Counted from the stretch's first letter, positions 1-8,112 are shown. The stretch is 11,834 nt of DNA from Ruminococcus sp. (GCA_022510985.1 JAFLSL010000016.1:1-11834), one strand, 5' to 3'. The notes: generated by a model from the letters alone, not told the origin. Made by a program: numbers and translations.

Positions 1-665
1 CAAATGTTGTAACAGGCGTTATGAGCTTTGCGGAGATGGACGCGATGATGTACAAAATCGAGGGCGAGGATCTCTATCTTATCGGAACGTCCGAACATAG
101 TATGATAGGAAAATTTATAGACACTATGGTAAACGAGGAAGAACTTCCGCAAACGCTCACAAGCTATTCGCCGTGCTTTAGAAAAGAAAAAGGTGCCCAC
201 GGAATCGAGGAGCGTGGAGTTTACAGAATTCACCAGTTTGAAAAGCAGGAAATGATAGTTGTTTGTAAGCCTGAGGAAAGCAAGCTTTGGTTTGATAAGC
301 TCTGGCAGAACACGGTTGACCTTTTCCGTTCGCTCGACATTCCCGTTAGAACTCTCGAATGCTGTTCGGGCGATTTAGCGGACTTAAAGGTTCGCTCAAT
401 TGACGTTGAGGCTTGGTCGCCCAGACAGAAAAAATATTTTGAGGTTGGCTCCTGCTCGAACCTCGGCGACGCTCAGGCACGCCGTCTTAAAATTCGCGTA
501 AAATCCAAGGACGGAAAATATTTTGCACATACTCTCAACAACACTGTTGTTGCTCCGCCGAGAATGTTAATCGCATTCTTAGAGAACAACCTCAATGCTG
601 ATGGTTCAGTAAATATACCTGAGGCATTAAGACCATATATGGGAGGACAGGAAGTAATAAAATAA
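1..665 (+). CDS. serS: Seryl-tRNA synthetase, C-terminal part (5' end outside window)
   Basis: This is the C-terminal two thirds of the class II catalytic core of seryl-tRNA synthetase, which charges tRNA-Ser with serine in the cytoplasm. The frame is open from base 3 with no stop before it, so the start and the N-terminal tRNA-binding coiled coil lie to the left. Visible landmarks are the serine-pocket segment LIGTSEH, motif 2 (SPCFRKEKGAHG followed by RIHQFEKQE), the EVGSCSNLGDAQARR segment, and motif 3 with its invariant Arg (APPRMLIAFLEN). The C-terminus (PEALRPYMGG) is typical of the family. Motif 3 reads HTLNNTVVAPPR instead of the common bacterial HTLNGSGLAVGR, and the TSE triplet replaces the usual TAE; both recall archaeal and eukaryotic SerRS. 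All residues needed for class II chemistry appear present, so it is probably active. There is no clear terminator after the stop, so read-through into the next gene is possible. Confidence 0.95.
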   Translation, partial: NVVTGVMSFAEMDAMMYKIEGEDLYLIGTSEHSMIGKFIDTMVNEEELPQTLTSYSPCFRKEKGAHGIEERGVYRIHQFEKQEMIVVCKPEESKLWFDKLWQNTVDLFRSLDIPVRTLECCSGDLADLKVRSIDVEAWSPRQKKYFEVGSCSNLGDAQARRLKIRVKSKDGKYFAHTLNNTVVAPPRMLIAFLENNLNADGSVNIPEALRPYMGGQEVIK

Positions 666-700
666 GAGGAATTAGTGTAAAAAATTTTAATATCTATTTG

Positions 701-728
701 TTGACAGAAAGGCTATAAAAATTATTAT
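701..728 (+). promoter_or_regulatory. Possible promoter overlapping the lipoprotein start codon
   Basis: A perfect -35-like TTGACA (701-706) is followed after 16 bp by TATTAT (723-728), which overlaps the ATG at 727. Transcription would then begin inside the gene, so this would not give a normal message for the protein. The GAAAGG at 707-712 could alternatively serve as a distant ribosome binding site, 14 nt before ATG, on a transcript read through from serS. The segment closely resembles the guaB promoter region. Low confidence as a working promoter. Confidence 0.25.
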
Positions 729-1152
729 GAGACGTCAAAATAAGATTATAAAGACATTTTACACGATTTTAATTTTAATGACAGTCATATTTGCATCCGC
801 GTCCTGCACACAGCCGCAAAACGCAGAAAAAGTTGTTAAAGGCTTTTTTAAAGAATTTGAGACTTCAAATTTTGACCAAATGAAACAGTACTGTACAGAT
901 AGCTTTGTAAAAGATTATTTCCACGATGGTGATGTCTACTCTATAAAAAACGCAACGCTTAAAAAATGTGATAAGTATCAAAAACCCAGCGACTACGCCG
1001 ATAATCTTGAATGTTACTACGTTACGGTGTCAGGAGAAATTACCGATAATAGTTCGCTGGATAAAGACAGCAATGAATATTCATTTTTTATTGTTCTCGA
1101 GAATAACGACAACTGCGAGTGGAAAATACAGAATTTTTATTCGGGATTATAA
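727..1152 (+). CDS. Small lipoprotein, NTF2/DUF4829-like, unknown function
   Basis: This is a 141-residue protein exported and lipid-anchored at the outer face of the membrane. The N-terminus has basic residues (MRRQNKIIK), a hydrophobic stretch at about 11-23, and a lipobox-like ASASC that places the lipidated cysteine at 27. The mature part starts with an amphipathic helix (EKVVKGFFKEFETSNFDQM), then DSFVKDYF, and ends in a beta-rich half finishing with WKIQNF. That layout recalls the small NTF2-like/DUF4829 domains common in Clostridia lipoproteins, where the pattern 'helix, growing tally of residues transferred, W-K-I' is usual; the family assignment is by pattern only. The substrate is unknown. 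The ribosome binding site is poor and far from the start, so either expression is low or the gene relies on serS read-through. The gene ends just before a strong hairpin shared with the opposing lipoprotein gene. Confidence 0.8.
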   Translation: MRRQNKIIKTFYTILILMTVIFASASCTQPQNAEKVVKGFFKEFETSNFDQMKQYCTDSFVKDYFHDGDVYSIKNATLKKCDKYQKPSDYADNLECYYVTVSGEITDNSSLDKDSNEYSFFIVLENNDNCEWKIQNFYSGL

Positions 1153-1166
1153 GTAAAGATAAAAGG

Positions 1167-1216
1167 TCGGGAAGATAGGCTGATATTAATCAACTTATCT
1201 TCCCGAGTTTGTTTTT
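1167..1216. terminator. Strong intrinsic terminator between convergent lipoprotein genes
   Basis: A perfect 11-bp stem pairs TCGGGAAGATA (1167-1177) with TATCTTCCCGA (1196-1206). The loop contains a smaller TGAT/ATCA pairing. On the + strand it is followed by TTTGTTTTT (1208-1216), the classic U tract. On the - strand the stem is followed by CCTTTTATC, a weaker U-rich tail, so it may stop transcription from both sides. Confidence 0.88.
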
Positions 1217-1260
1217 GAAGTAAAAAGAAAAATATAACGATTGATATGACCGAAAAAGTT

Positions 1261-1986
1261 TTATTTGTTTATAAACTGTTTATATTCTGTTCCGTCAATT
1301 ATCAAGTTTCCGTCCTTGTTAAAGGAATAGTCAAAGCTTTCCTTAACATCTCCGCCGTAATCGTAAACGGCGTCAATTTTGCCTTTGTCGGCGTTGTAGG
1401 TGTAGCAGGTTTCCATACTGATATGGTTAGAGTACATTATGCCGTCCGAGCCGAAGAAGTAGGTTATCTTGTCCTCGCTTTCCCACCAGCCGATAAGCTT
1501 TTCGTCAATCTTAGGATTTTTCGGAGATTTCGGAATGAGGTTGTAGTCCTTTTGTTTTATAAGCCTGATATCCTTGCCCTTTGAACTCAGGGTGAGGATT
1601 TTTTCGTCCTCTGAAAGCTCGTAGCTGTAGTCGCCGTTTAAGCCGAGAACAAATGTGACGGAAAGAGTTTTCTTTTTTGTATTGAGCGAAAGCGACGCAA
1701 AATCCGCCTCTGTTCCCATAACCATCTGAGCGAGATTATCGTTTCTGAAAATAAAGCTCACAACGTCAATTCCTTCAAGTTTCCATGTTCCGTAAATCGG
1801 ATTATCACCCTCTACGGACTTTGAGAGGTAATTTTTAAGCTCGTTTGTATCTGTCAATTTATCTTCGGATTTTTGTGTAGTTTCAGTTGCCTTTGTAGAT
1901 TTAGCAGTATTTTCATTGCCGCAGCCGCAAATTAAGCTCGAAAACATAAGCACACAAACGGCTAAAAGCGAAATCGTTTTTTTCAT
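1261..1986 (-). CDS. Lipoprotein with two tandem GxW/lipocalin-like beta repeats, unknown function
   Basis: This is a 241-residue predicted lipoprotein. The signal peptide has MKK, a hydrophobic core at about 5-19 and the lipobox ICGC, which makes Cys22 the lipidated residue. Residues 23-48 form a Thr/Lys/Ser/Glu-rich linker that would hold the folded part away from the membrane. Two similar beta-rich units follow, beginning YGTW at 65-68 and IGWW at 165-168, exactly 100 residues apart. Each runs G-x-W, a hydrophobic strand with F-x-F or Y-F-F, a glycine turn, Y-rich strands, and a closing L-T-L or L-I-I strand. This resembles the DUF5640-like lipocalin-type domains of Firmicutes lipoproteins, although that assignment is by eye. 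The start is supported by AAGGAG 7 nt upstream of the ATG. The gene has its own promoter and runs opposite to all other protein genes in the window. Its ligand is unknown. Confidence 0.85.
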   Translation of the reverse strand: MKKTISLLAVCVLMFSSLICGCGNENTAKSTKATETTQKSEDKLTDTNELKNYLSKSVEGDNPIYGTWKLEGIDVVSFIFRNDNLAQMVMGTEADFASLSLNTKKKTLSVTFVLGLNGDYSYELSEDEKILTLSSKGKDIRLIKQKDYNLIPKSPKNPKIDEKLIGWWESEDKITYFFGSDGIMYSNHISMETCYTYNADKGKIDAVYDYGGDVKESFDYSFNKDGNLIIDGTEYKQFINK

Positions 1987-2007
1987 AATGTCACTCCTTA
2001 TGCTTTA

Positions 2008-2036
2008 ATTTTATAGTCCATTAGCAAAGATGTCAA
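2008..2036 (-). promoter_or_regulatory. Promoter for the minus-strand lipoprotein gene
   Basis: Read on the - strand, TTGACA (complement of 2031-2036) is followed after exactly 17 bp by TAAAAT (complement of 2008-2013). This is a near-consensus housekeeping sigma site. The start of transcription would fall near 2001, giving a very short leader that carries the AAGGAG site. Confidence 0.72.
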
Positions 2037-2074
2037 CCGCTTTAAATTTTTTCTAAAAAAGAGTGAATTTTCTC

Positions 2075-2103
2075 TTGCAGAAAGGTTATAAATTTGATAT
2101 AAT
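2075..2103 (+). promoter_or_regulatory. guaB promoter
   Basis: TTGCAG (2075-2080) is followed after 17 bp by a perfect TATAAT (2098-2103). Transcription would start near 2110, about 34 nt before the guaB ATG. That leader is too short to hold a guanine-type riboswitch, so any purine control would have to act on the promoter or on the enzyme. It faces away from the lipoprotein promoter at 2008-2036. Confidence 0.8.
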
Positions 2104-2125
2104 AATCGTTAATATTATAAAATAA

Positions 2126-3622
<1,497 letters not shown>

Positions 3623-3648
3623 TGTAATTTTTATAAAATCAGTATTTT

Positions 3649-3681
3649 TAAAGACCGTTTCAAAAACGGTCTTTATTTTTT
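3649..3681 (+). terminator. guaB intrinsic terminator
   Basis: A perfect 12-bp stem pairs TAAAGACCGTTT (3649-3660) with AAACGGTCTTTA (3664-3675) across a CAA loop. It is followed by six T residues (3676-3681). It lies 27 nt after the guaB stop and separates guaB from the zapA unit. Confidence 0.95.
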
Positions 3682-3745
3682 GTTAGAGTTACAAACTCGT
3701 TTTAAAAATTACAATATTAAAACTTATCTTTTTTATCTGCGGGGT

Positions 3746-3778
3746 TTGTACTATAATCAAAATGGTATAGAATATAAT
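3746..3778 (+). promoter_or_regulatory. Probable promoter region for zapA with two TATAAT boxes
   Basis: Two perfect TATAAT hexamers lie at 3752-3757 and 3773-3778, 21 bp apart. Neither has a good -35 at the normal distance. TTGTAC at 3746-3751 lies 21 bp before the second box, which is too far for standard spacing. A promoter is expected here because guaB ends in a strong terminator, but the exact boxes are uncertain. Confidence 0.45.
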
Positions 3779-3798
3779 TACACATTTTGGGGGTTATT

Positions 3799-4290
3799 AT
3801 GAACAGACATACGGTTTTTGTCGCAGGAAAGAGATTTGTGCTTTTAAGCGACGACAAGGAAGAATATATTCAAAATCTCGCAAATGAAGTCAGCGAGGCT
3901 ATAAACAGAATCGGTGCGGAAAATCCAACCCTTGACCGCAGGAGCAGTGCACTTTTGTGTGCTCTCGATTATGCCGACGATAGGGAAAAGGAAAAGCTGC
4001 GAATTAAAAGCCTTTCCGACAAGGCTCAGCCGCTTATTGCTCAGGCGGACAAGCAGTCAAAGCAAATTCGCGAGCTTAAGGACCTTCTCGCCAAAAAGGA
4101 CGAGGAAATTAAAAAGCTGACCGAACTGAACGAAAAGCTTAAAAAGGACGTTGAGGATGCAAAAAAAGTCCAAAGTGTTCCTCAAAAAACAGAAGTAAAA
4201 AACGAGCAAAAGACTAAAAATAATTTTAATGATAAAAAGCAGAAAGGCTACAAGCCAACAAGACAGTATTCACTTTTTGAAAATGAATAA
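3799..4290 (+). CDS. zapA: Cell division protein ZapA, with long coiled-coil C-terminal tail
   Basis: ZapA binds FtsZ filaments and bundles them at the division site. The first 70 residues show the family hallmarks: NRHTVFVAGKRFVLLSDDKEE, then YIQNLANEVSEAINRI and a helix with SALLCALDYADDREKEKL. A heptad-rich helix follows at about 75-130, then a Lys/Asn/Gln-rich linker, and finally a short conserved-looking end (RQYSLFENE). At 163 residues it is clearly longer than the classic proteins of about 85-110. The ATG at 3799 is chosen over an in-frame TTG at 3787 because GGGGG (3789-3793) sits 5 nt before it and would be inside the coding region otherwise. The last 8 bases overlap the next gene, which suggests coupled translation of the two proteins. 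Confidence 0.88.
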   Translation: MNRHTVFVAGKRFVLLSDDKEEYIQNLANEVSEAINRIGAENPTLDRRSSALLCALDYADDREKEKLRIKSLSDKAQPLIAQADKQSKQIRELKDLLAKKDEEIKKLTELNEKLKKDVEDAKKVQSVPQKTEVKNEQKTKNNFNDKKQKGYKPTRQYSLFENE

Positions 4291-6340
4291 AATTGAAATA
4301 CTTGCACCTTGCGGAAGCATTGAGTCCGTTATGGCAGCTGTAAAAAGCGGAGCGGACGCGGTTTACCTCGGGGCAAAAGAATTTTCGGCACGTGCAGGTG
4401 CGGAAAACTTTGACGAAAACGAGCTTTTAAACGCCGTAAAATACTGCCATATCCGTGGAGTTTTGGTTTATCTGACCGTTAACACAGTTGTATTCGACAG
4501 CGAGCTTGAAAGGATAAAAGCAGTTATTTTGTCCGCAGCAAAAGCAGGGGTAGACGCACTTATAGTCCAGAATATCGGCGTTGCTATGCTTGCAAAAAAG
4601 CTTGTGCCAAACCTTGCGTTGCACGCGTCAACCCAAATGAGCGTACATTCCCCGAGCGGGGCAAAGCTTCTTTGGGAGCTTGGCTTTAAGCGAGTTGTTT
4701 TAGCTCGGGAGCTGAGCCGTGAGGAGATTAAGGAAATCGCCGAAAGCTGTCCGATAGAGCTTGAGGTTTTTGTCCACGGGGCACTTTGTATGAGCGTTTC
4801 GGGACAATGCTATTTCAGTGCGATAATAGGATCGCGTAGCGGAAATCGCGGTCGGTGTGCCCAGACCTGCCGACTTCCTTTCTCTATCGAAAAAAGCAAG
4901 TACGCCCTCAGCCTGAAGGACAACAGCATTATTGAGTACATCAGCGATTTGGAGAGTCTCGGCGTTACCTCGGCAAAAATCGAGGGCAGATTAAAACGCC
5001 CCGAATACGTTGCCGCGGCGACAAAAGCTTGCGTCATTTCAAGAGACAACGGTTTTCTTGATACAGAAACAAAAAAGCAACTCGAAGGCGTTTTTTCCCG
5101 AACAGGCTTCACCGACGGATATTATACTTCAAAGCGTGGTTACGAGATGTTCGGCTACCGCCGAAAGGACGACGTAATTTCTGCAACCTCAAAGCTGTTG
5201 AGTGAAATCCGAAACGGCTACAAGGATGAAATAAAAAGAGTTAACCTCACGGCAAAATTTTCTGCAAAAATCGGCGAAAAGGCACAGCTTTTCCTCTCTG
5301 ACGGAATTTTTGAGGTGCTATGCCATAGTGAAAAAGAGTGCGAAAAAGCGATTAATAAACCACTCGACGAAGAAAAATGCACCCGCCAGCTTTTAAAAAC
5401 AGGCGGAACGCCCTATAATATAAAGGAATTTAAATTTACGCTTGACGGTGAGGCAATTTTGCCTATGTCCGAGCTGAATATGCTAAGGCGGAATGCACTC
5501 GAAGCCCTCAGCGAAAAGAGAGCAAACAGCAAAACCTACGAAATAAACGATATTAAATTAAGAAAAATTACACCACACAAGGCGGGAAAAAAGCTACGCT
5601 ACGCACGTTTTACCTCGACAAAAATCGGCGAAGGATTTAAGGGGCTTGACCTCTGCTACATTCCGATTGAAAGCAGTGTTACCGAGGTAAAAAGTCTGAT
5701 TGAAAAAGGCTATAAAATCGGTGTGGAAATCCCGCGAGCTTTGTTTTCGAGGGAGAAAAAGATTAAACAAAAGCTAGTCGAATTTGAAAAAATCGGAATT
5801 AAAGACGTTTTGTGCAACAACCTCGCGGCGGTATATATCGCAAAAGAGATGGGACTGAAAATCCACGGCGGCTTTGGTCTGAATTTTACGAACACTCTCG
5901 ATTTAGAGTGGGCAGAAGGCTTTGGCTTTACCGATACGGAGCTGAGCTTTGAGCTGAAAACCTCTCAGATTGAAATGCTGGGTGCAAGTCTTGCGAGAGG
6001 TATAATAAGCTTTGGCTATCTCCCCGTTATGCTGACGAGAAACTGTCCGAATAAAAGTGCCGACATAAGCTGTAAAAACTGTCAGGGACGAGGAAAAATG
6101 ACGGACAGACTTGGCAAATCCTTCATTTTTTACTGTGATGGATACGCTACAGAGGTTCTTAACAACCTGCCCGTCGAAGAGCTTAATTACGCCCAAAGCT
6201 CAAAAAATCTCGATTTTGAGGTTTTCCGCTTTTCTGTGGAAAACTATGTGGAAAACGTGGAAAACATACCCGATTTTCTCAGTCACAGCCTTAATTTCCC
6301 CGAAAAGACCCACGGATTATACAAGAGGGGAGTAATTTAG
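4283..6340 (+). CDS. Peptidase U32 family protein with DUF3656-type C-terminal half (RlhA/TrhP-like)
   Basis: This is a 685-residue cytoplasmic protein. The N-terminal half is a U32 barrel: EILAPCGSIESVMAAVKSGADAVYLG, the STQMSVHS segment, then the family signature EVFVHGALCMSVSGQC, and SAKIEGRLKRPEYVAA. Cysteines 169, 176, 192 and 196 form a tight cluster of the kind that binds an iron-sulfur cluster in U32 relatives such as UbiU/UbiV. The C-terminal half matches the DUF3656-containing proteins and carries a second cysteine set (588, 597, 600, 618). Despite the peptidase name, characterised relatives hydroxylate RNA: RlhA acts on 23S rRNA C2501 and TrhP on tRNA U34. The length and C-terminal half favour the RlhA type; the exact target is inferred. 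The ATG at 4283 overlaps zapA by 8 nt and has no clear ribosome site, so translation is probably coupled to zapA. In-frame codons upstream (from 4229) lie inside zapA and do not belong to the family N-terminus. Confidence 0.88.
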   Translation: MNKIEILAPCGSIESVMAAVKSGADAVYLGAKEFSARAGAENFDENELLNAVKYCHIRGVLVYLTVNTVVFDSELERIKAVILSAAKAGVDALIVQNIGVAMLAKKLVPNLALHASTQMSVHSPSGAKLLWELGFKRVVLARELSREEIKEIAESCPIELEVFVHGALCMSVSGQCYFSAIIGSRSGNRGRCAQTCRLPFSIEKSKYALSLKDNSIIEYISDLESLGVTSAKIEGRLKRPEYVAAATKACVISRDNGFLDTETKKQLEGVFSRTGFTDGYYTSKRGYEMFGYRRKDDVISATSKLLSEIRNGYKDEIKRVNLTAKFSAKIGEKAQLFLSDGIFEVLCHSEKECEKAINKPLDEEKCTRQLLKTGGTPYNIKEFKFTLDGEAILPMSELNMLRRNALEALSEKRANSKTYEINDIKLRKITPHKAGKKLRYARFTSTKIGEGFKGLDLCYIPIESSVTEVKSLIEKGYKIGVEIPRALFSREKKIKQKLVEFEKIGIKDVLCNNLAAVYIAKEMGLKIHGGFGLNFTNTLDLEWAEGFGFTDTELSFELKTSQIEMLGASLARGIISFGYLPVMLTRNCPNKSADISCKNCQGRGKMTDRLGKSFIFYCDGYATEVLNNLPVEELNYAQSSKNLDFEVFRFSVENYVENVENIPDFLSHSLNFPEKTHGLYKRGVI

Positions 6341-6355
6341 CTAATTTTCTGCGAA

Positions 6356-6384
6356 GGAATTTTTAATAATTCCCGGTCGGAATT
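6356..6384 (+). repeat. Alternating GGAATT/AATTCC elements after the U32 gene
   Basis: GGAATT (6356-6361), AATTCC (6368-6373) and GGAATT (6379-6384) can form either of two exclusive 6-bp hairpins. The second one is followed by TTTTCC and could act as a weak terminator for the zapA-U32 unit. It lies 16 nt after the U32 stop. Confidence 0.4.
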
Positions 6385-6393
6385 TTCCATATT

Positions 6394-6423
6394 TTGTTAT
6401 TAGAATTATAAAAAATGTATAAA
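6394..6423 (+). promoter_or_regulatory. Possible promoter for dut
   Basis: TTGTTA (6394-6399) is followed after 18 bp by TATAAA (6418-6423). A second candidate lies further down: TTGTGT (6432-6437), an 18-bp gap and TTATAT (6456-6461). Either could drive dut. With the second, the TTTGCAAG repeats would fall in the spacer and at the start point. Confidence 0.4.
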
Positions 6424-6440
6424 TATTAGCTTTGTGTATT

Positions 6441-6468
6441 TTTGCAAGAAAATTTTTATATTTGCAAG
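6441..6468 (+). repeat. Pair of TTTGCAAG direct repeats 20 bp apart upstream of dut
   Basis: TTTGCAAG occurs at 6441-6448 and again at 6461-6468, exactly 20 bp apart. Each contains the self-complementary TTGCAA. The equal spacing of about two helical turns would place both on the same face of the DNA, as expected for a pair of protein-binding sites. No regulator is known from the sequence. Confidence 0.45.
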
Positions 6469-6491
6469 TTTTCGGAAAAGAGAGGGGCAAC

Positions 6492-6932
6492 ATGGAACTA
6501 AAAATCAAGAAGGTAAGAGAGAACGCAACTCTCCCGACAAGAGGCACTTCAGGCTCTGCGGGAGCGGATTTGTACGCTTGTATTGAGGAAAAAATTACGA
6601 TTAACCCCGGCGATATTAAGCTCATACCGACGGGAATTGCAATCGCCCTGCCCGACAAAAATTCTGTCGCATATCTCTATGCCCGCTCGGGGCTTGGGGT
6701 AAAGCACGGAATTTGTCTTGCAAACGGCGTCGGAGTTATCGACTCGGACTATCGCGGCGAAGTTTGCGTCGGACTTTGCAACGTGAGCAATAAGCCCTAC
6801 GCAATTGAGCCGAACGAGAGGATTGCCCAAATGGTTATCTCGCCCGTTATCATTCCCGAAATGATAGAGGTCAGTGAGCTTGAAAAAACCGAAAGAGGCG
6901 AGGGCGGTTTTGGCTCGACAGGCAAAAAATGA
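6492..6932 (+). CDS. dut: Deoxyuridine 5'-triphosphate nucleotidohydrolase (dUTPase)
   Basis: dUTPase splits dUTP into dUMP and pyrophosphate, keeping uracil out of DNA and feeding thymidylate synthesis. The 146-residue protein contains all five trimer-type motifs: SGSAGADLYA (20-29), ARSGLGVKHG (64-73), GVGVIDSDYRGE (79-90, with Asp84 as the expected catalytic base), NERIAQMVI (108-116) and the C-terminal flexible RGEGGFGSTG (135-144). The ATG at 6492 is preceded by GAGAGGGG with good spacing, and the family N-terminus begins here; earlier in-frame start codons from 6432 would add about 20 residues with no family match and would cover the ribosome site. The gene lies between the zapA/U32 unit and mreB. 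No terminator follows it, and the mreB promoter begins 11 nt after its stop, so some read-through into mreB is likely. Confidence 0.97.
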   Translation: MELKIKKVRENATLPTRGTSGSAGADLYACIEEKITINPGDIKLIPTGIAIALPDKNSVAYLYARSGLGVKHGICLANGVGVIDSDYRGEVCVGLCNVSNKPYAIEPNERIAQMVISPVIIPEMIEVSELEKTERGEGGFGSTGKK

Positions 6933-6942
6933 CAAATTTAGG

Positions 6943-6971
6943 TTGATTTAAACGTAATAATGGGCTATAAT
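6943..6971 (+). promoter_or_regulatory. mreB promoter
   Basis: TTGATT (6943-6948) is followed after exactly 17 bp by TATAAT (6966-6971). Transcription would start near 6978 and give a leader of about 35 nt with AAAGGAG (6997-7003) 9 nt before the mreB ATG. Confidence 0.75.
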
Positions 6972-7012
6972 AAATAAGATATAGACTGTTAATCCGAAAG
7001 GAGTAAACCAAT

Positions 7013-8023
7013 ATGTTTTCTTTTTCAAAGGATATAGGAATTGACTTAGGCACAGCGAATACCCTGGTATGTATGAAGGGCAAGGGTATCGTAATGCGTG
7101 AGCCGTCGGTTGTTGCTGTTGATATCCGCAATGACACGGTCCTCGCGGTTGGTCAGCAGGCAAGAGATATGATAGGAAGAACTCCCGGCTCAATTGTTGC
7201 TGTTCGTCCCTTAAAGGACGGCGTAATTGCTGACTTCGATATCACCGCTACTATGCTTAAGCATTTTATAAGAAAAGCGGCTAAGCCTTCACTTTTTACT
7301 AAGCCGAGAATTGTAATCTGTATGCCCACAGGCGTTACCGAAGTCGAAAGACGTGCGGTTGAAAACGCTGCTGTTCAGGCAAGCGGAAGTAAAAACATTA
7401 TGCTTATTGAGGAACCGATGGCGGCGGCTATCGGTGCGGGACTTCCTGTGGACGAGCCTACAGGCTCAATGGTTGTCGATATCGGCGGCGGAACTTCCGA
7501 GGTTGCCGTAATTTCTCTCGGCGACATTGTAACCGCCTGCTCGGTTCGAGTTGCCGGCGATAAGTTTGACGAGGCAATCGTTACTTATATAAAAAAGACC
7601 TACAATCTCCTTATCGGCGACCGTACCGCTGAGGAAATTAAAATAGCTATCGGCTCTGCGTATCCGTATTCGGACGAAAAGGATATGCTCATAAAGGGAA
7701 GAAGTCTGGAAACAGGACTTCCAAAGGATATCACAATCACAGCCGAGGAAATCCGCGACGCTTTAGCGGATCCGCTGTTTACTATTGTTGACGCGATTAA
7801 AAATACGCTCGAGAAAACTCCGCCCGAGCTTTCCGCTGATATTATCGACCACGGAATTATGCTCACAGGCGGCGGTGCAATGCTCAGAGGTTTAGACAGA
7901 CTGATTATGCAGGAAACGGGAATGCCCGTTCACGTTGCAGAGCGTCCTCTTGACTGCGTCGTTGAGGGTACGGGAAAACGCCTCGGCGGTGCAAAGGCAG
8001 AGTACAAACACAACAGAGAGTAA
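7013..8023 (+). CDS. mreB: Rod shape-determining protein MreB (bacterial actin)
   Basis: MreB polymerises under the cell membrane and directs where the elongation machinery inserts new side-wall peptidoglycan. The 336 residues match family length. Actin-fold nucleotide motifs are in order: phosphate 1 [11 protein letters not shown] (about 7-17), the connect segment with [13 protein letters not shown], phosphate 2 [14 protein letters not shown], and the adenosine motif [15 protein letters not shown]. The N-terminal MFSFSKDIG is the usual start, including a short amphipathic membrane-contact end. The start is fixed by AAAGGAG 9 nt upstream. It leads the cluster mreB-mreC-mreD-PBP2. A hairpin after its stop may make MreB more abundant than the membrane partners, a ratio that fits its role as a filament; this last point is inference. 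Confidence 0.98.
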   Translation: MFSFSKDIGIDLGTANTLVCMKGKGIVMREPSVVAVDIRNDTVLAVGQQARDMIGRTPGSIVAVRPLKDGVIADFDITATMLKHFIRKAAKPSLFTKPRIVICMPTGVTEVERRAVENAAVQASGSKNIMLIEEPMAAAIGAGLPVDEPTGSMVVDIGGGTSEVAVISLGDIVTACSVRVAGDKFDEAIVTYIKKTYNLLIGDRTAEEIKIAIGSAYPYSDEKDMLIKGRSLETGLPKDITITAEEIRDALADPLFTIVDAIKNTLEKTPPELSADIIDHGIMLTGGGAMLRGLDRLIMQETGMPVHVAERPLDCVVEGTGKRLGGAKAEYKHNRE

Positions 8024-8044
8024 TTAAAACCGTTAAAACAAAAA

Positions 8045-8080
8045 AGGGTTGTCAATTCGGCAGCCCTATTCGTTTCTTTT
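8045..8080 (+). terminator. Hairpin between mreB and mreC, possible partial terminator
   Basis: A 9-bp stem pairs AGGGTTGTC (8045-8053) with GGCAGCCCT (8059-8067), including two G-U pairs, around the loop AATTC. The sequence after it, ATTCGTTTCTTTT (8068-8080), is only partly U-rich. Because mreC continues on the same strand with no clear own promoter, this is more likely a leaky terminator or an RNA-stabilising end for mreB than a full stop. Confidence 0.55.
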
Positions 8081-8112
8081 AAACTAACACTAATTGAAAT
8101 TGGGATAAAGCT

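Noticed and set aside
1246..1584. Open frame on the + strand opposite the minus-strand lipoprotein
   Set aside because: It has no ribosome site and mirrors the coding bias of the lipoprotein, whose signal peptide and lipobox are clear.
3686..3698. GAGTT-ACA-AACTC hairpin after the guaB terminator
   Set aside because: The stem is only 5 bp in AT-rich DNA and the strong terminator just before it already explains the end of guaB.
3787..3798. TTG start for zapA four codons upstream
   Set aside because: It would place the GGGGG ribosome site inside the gene; the ATG at 3799 matches the family start.
6432..6491. Upstream in-frame start for dut adding 20 residues
   Set aside because: The added residues match no dUTPase and would cover the AGAGGGG ribosome site placed correctly for the ATG at 6492.
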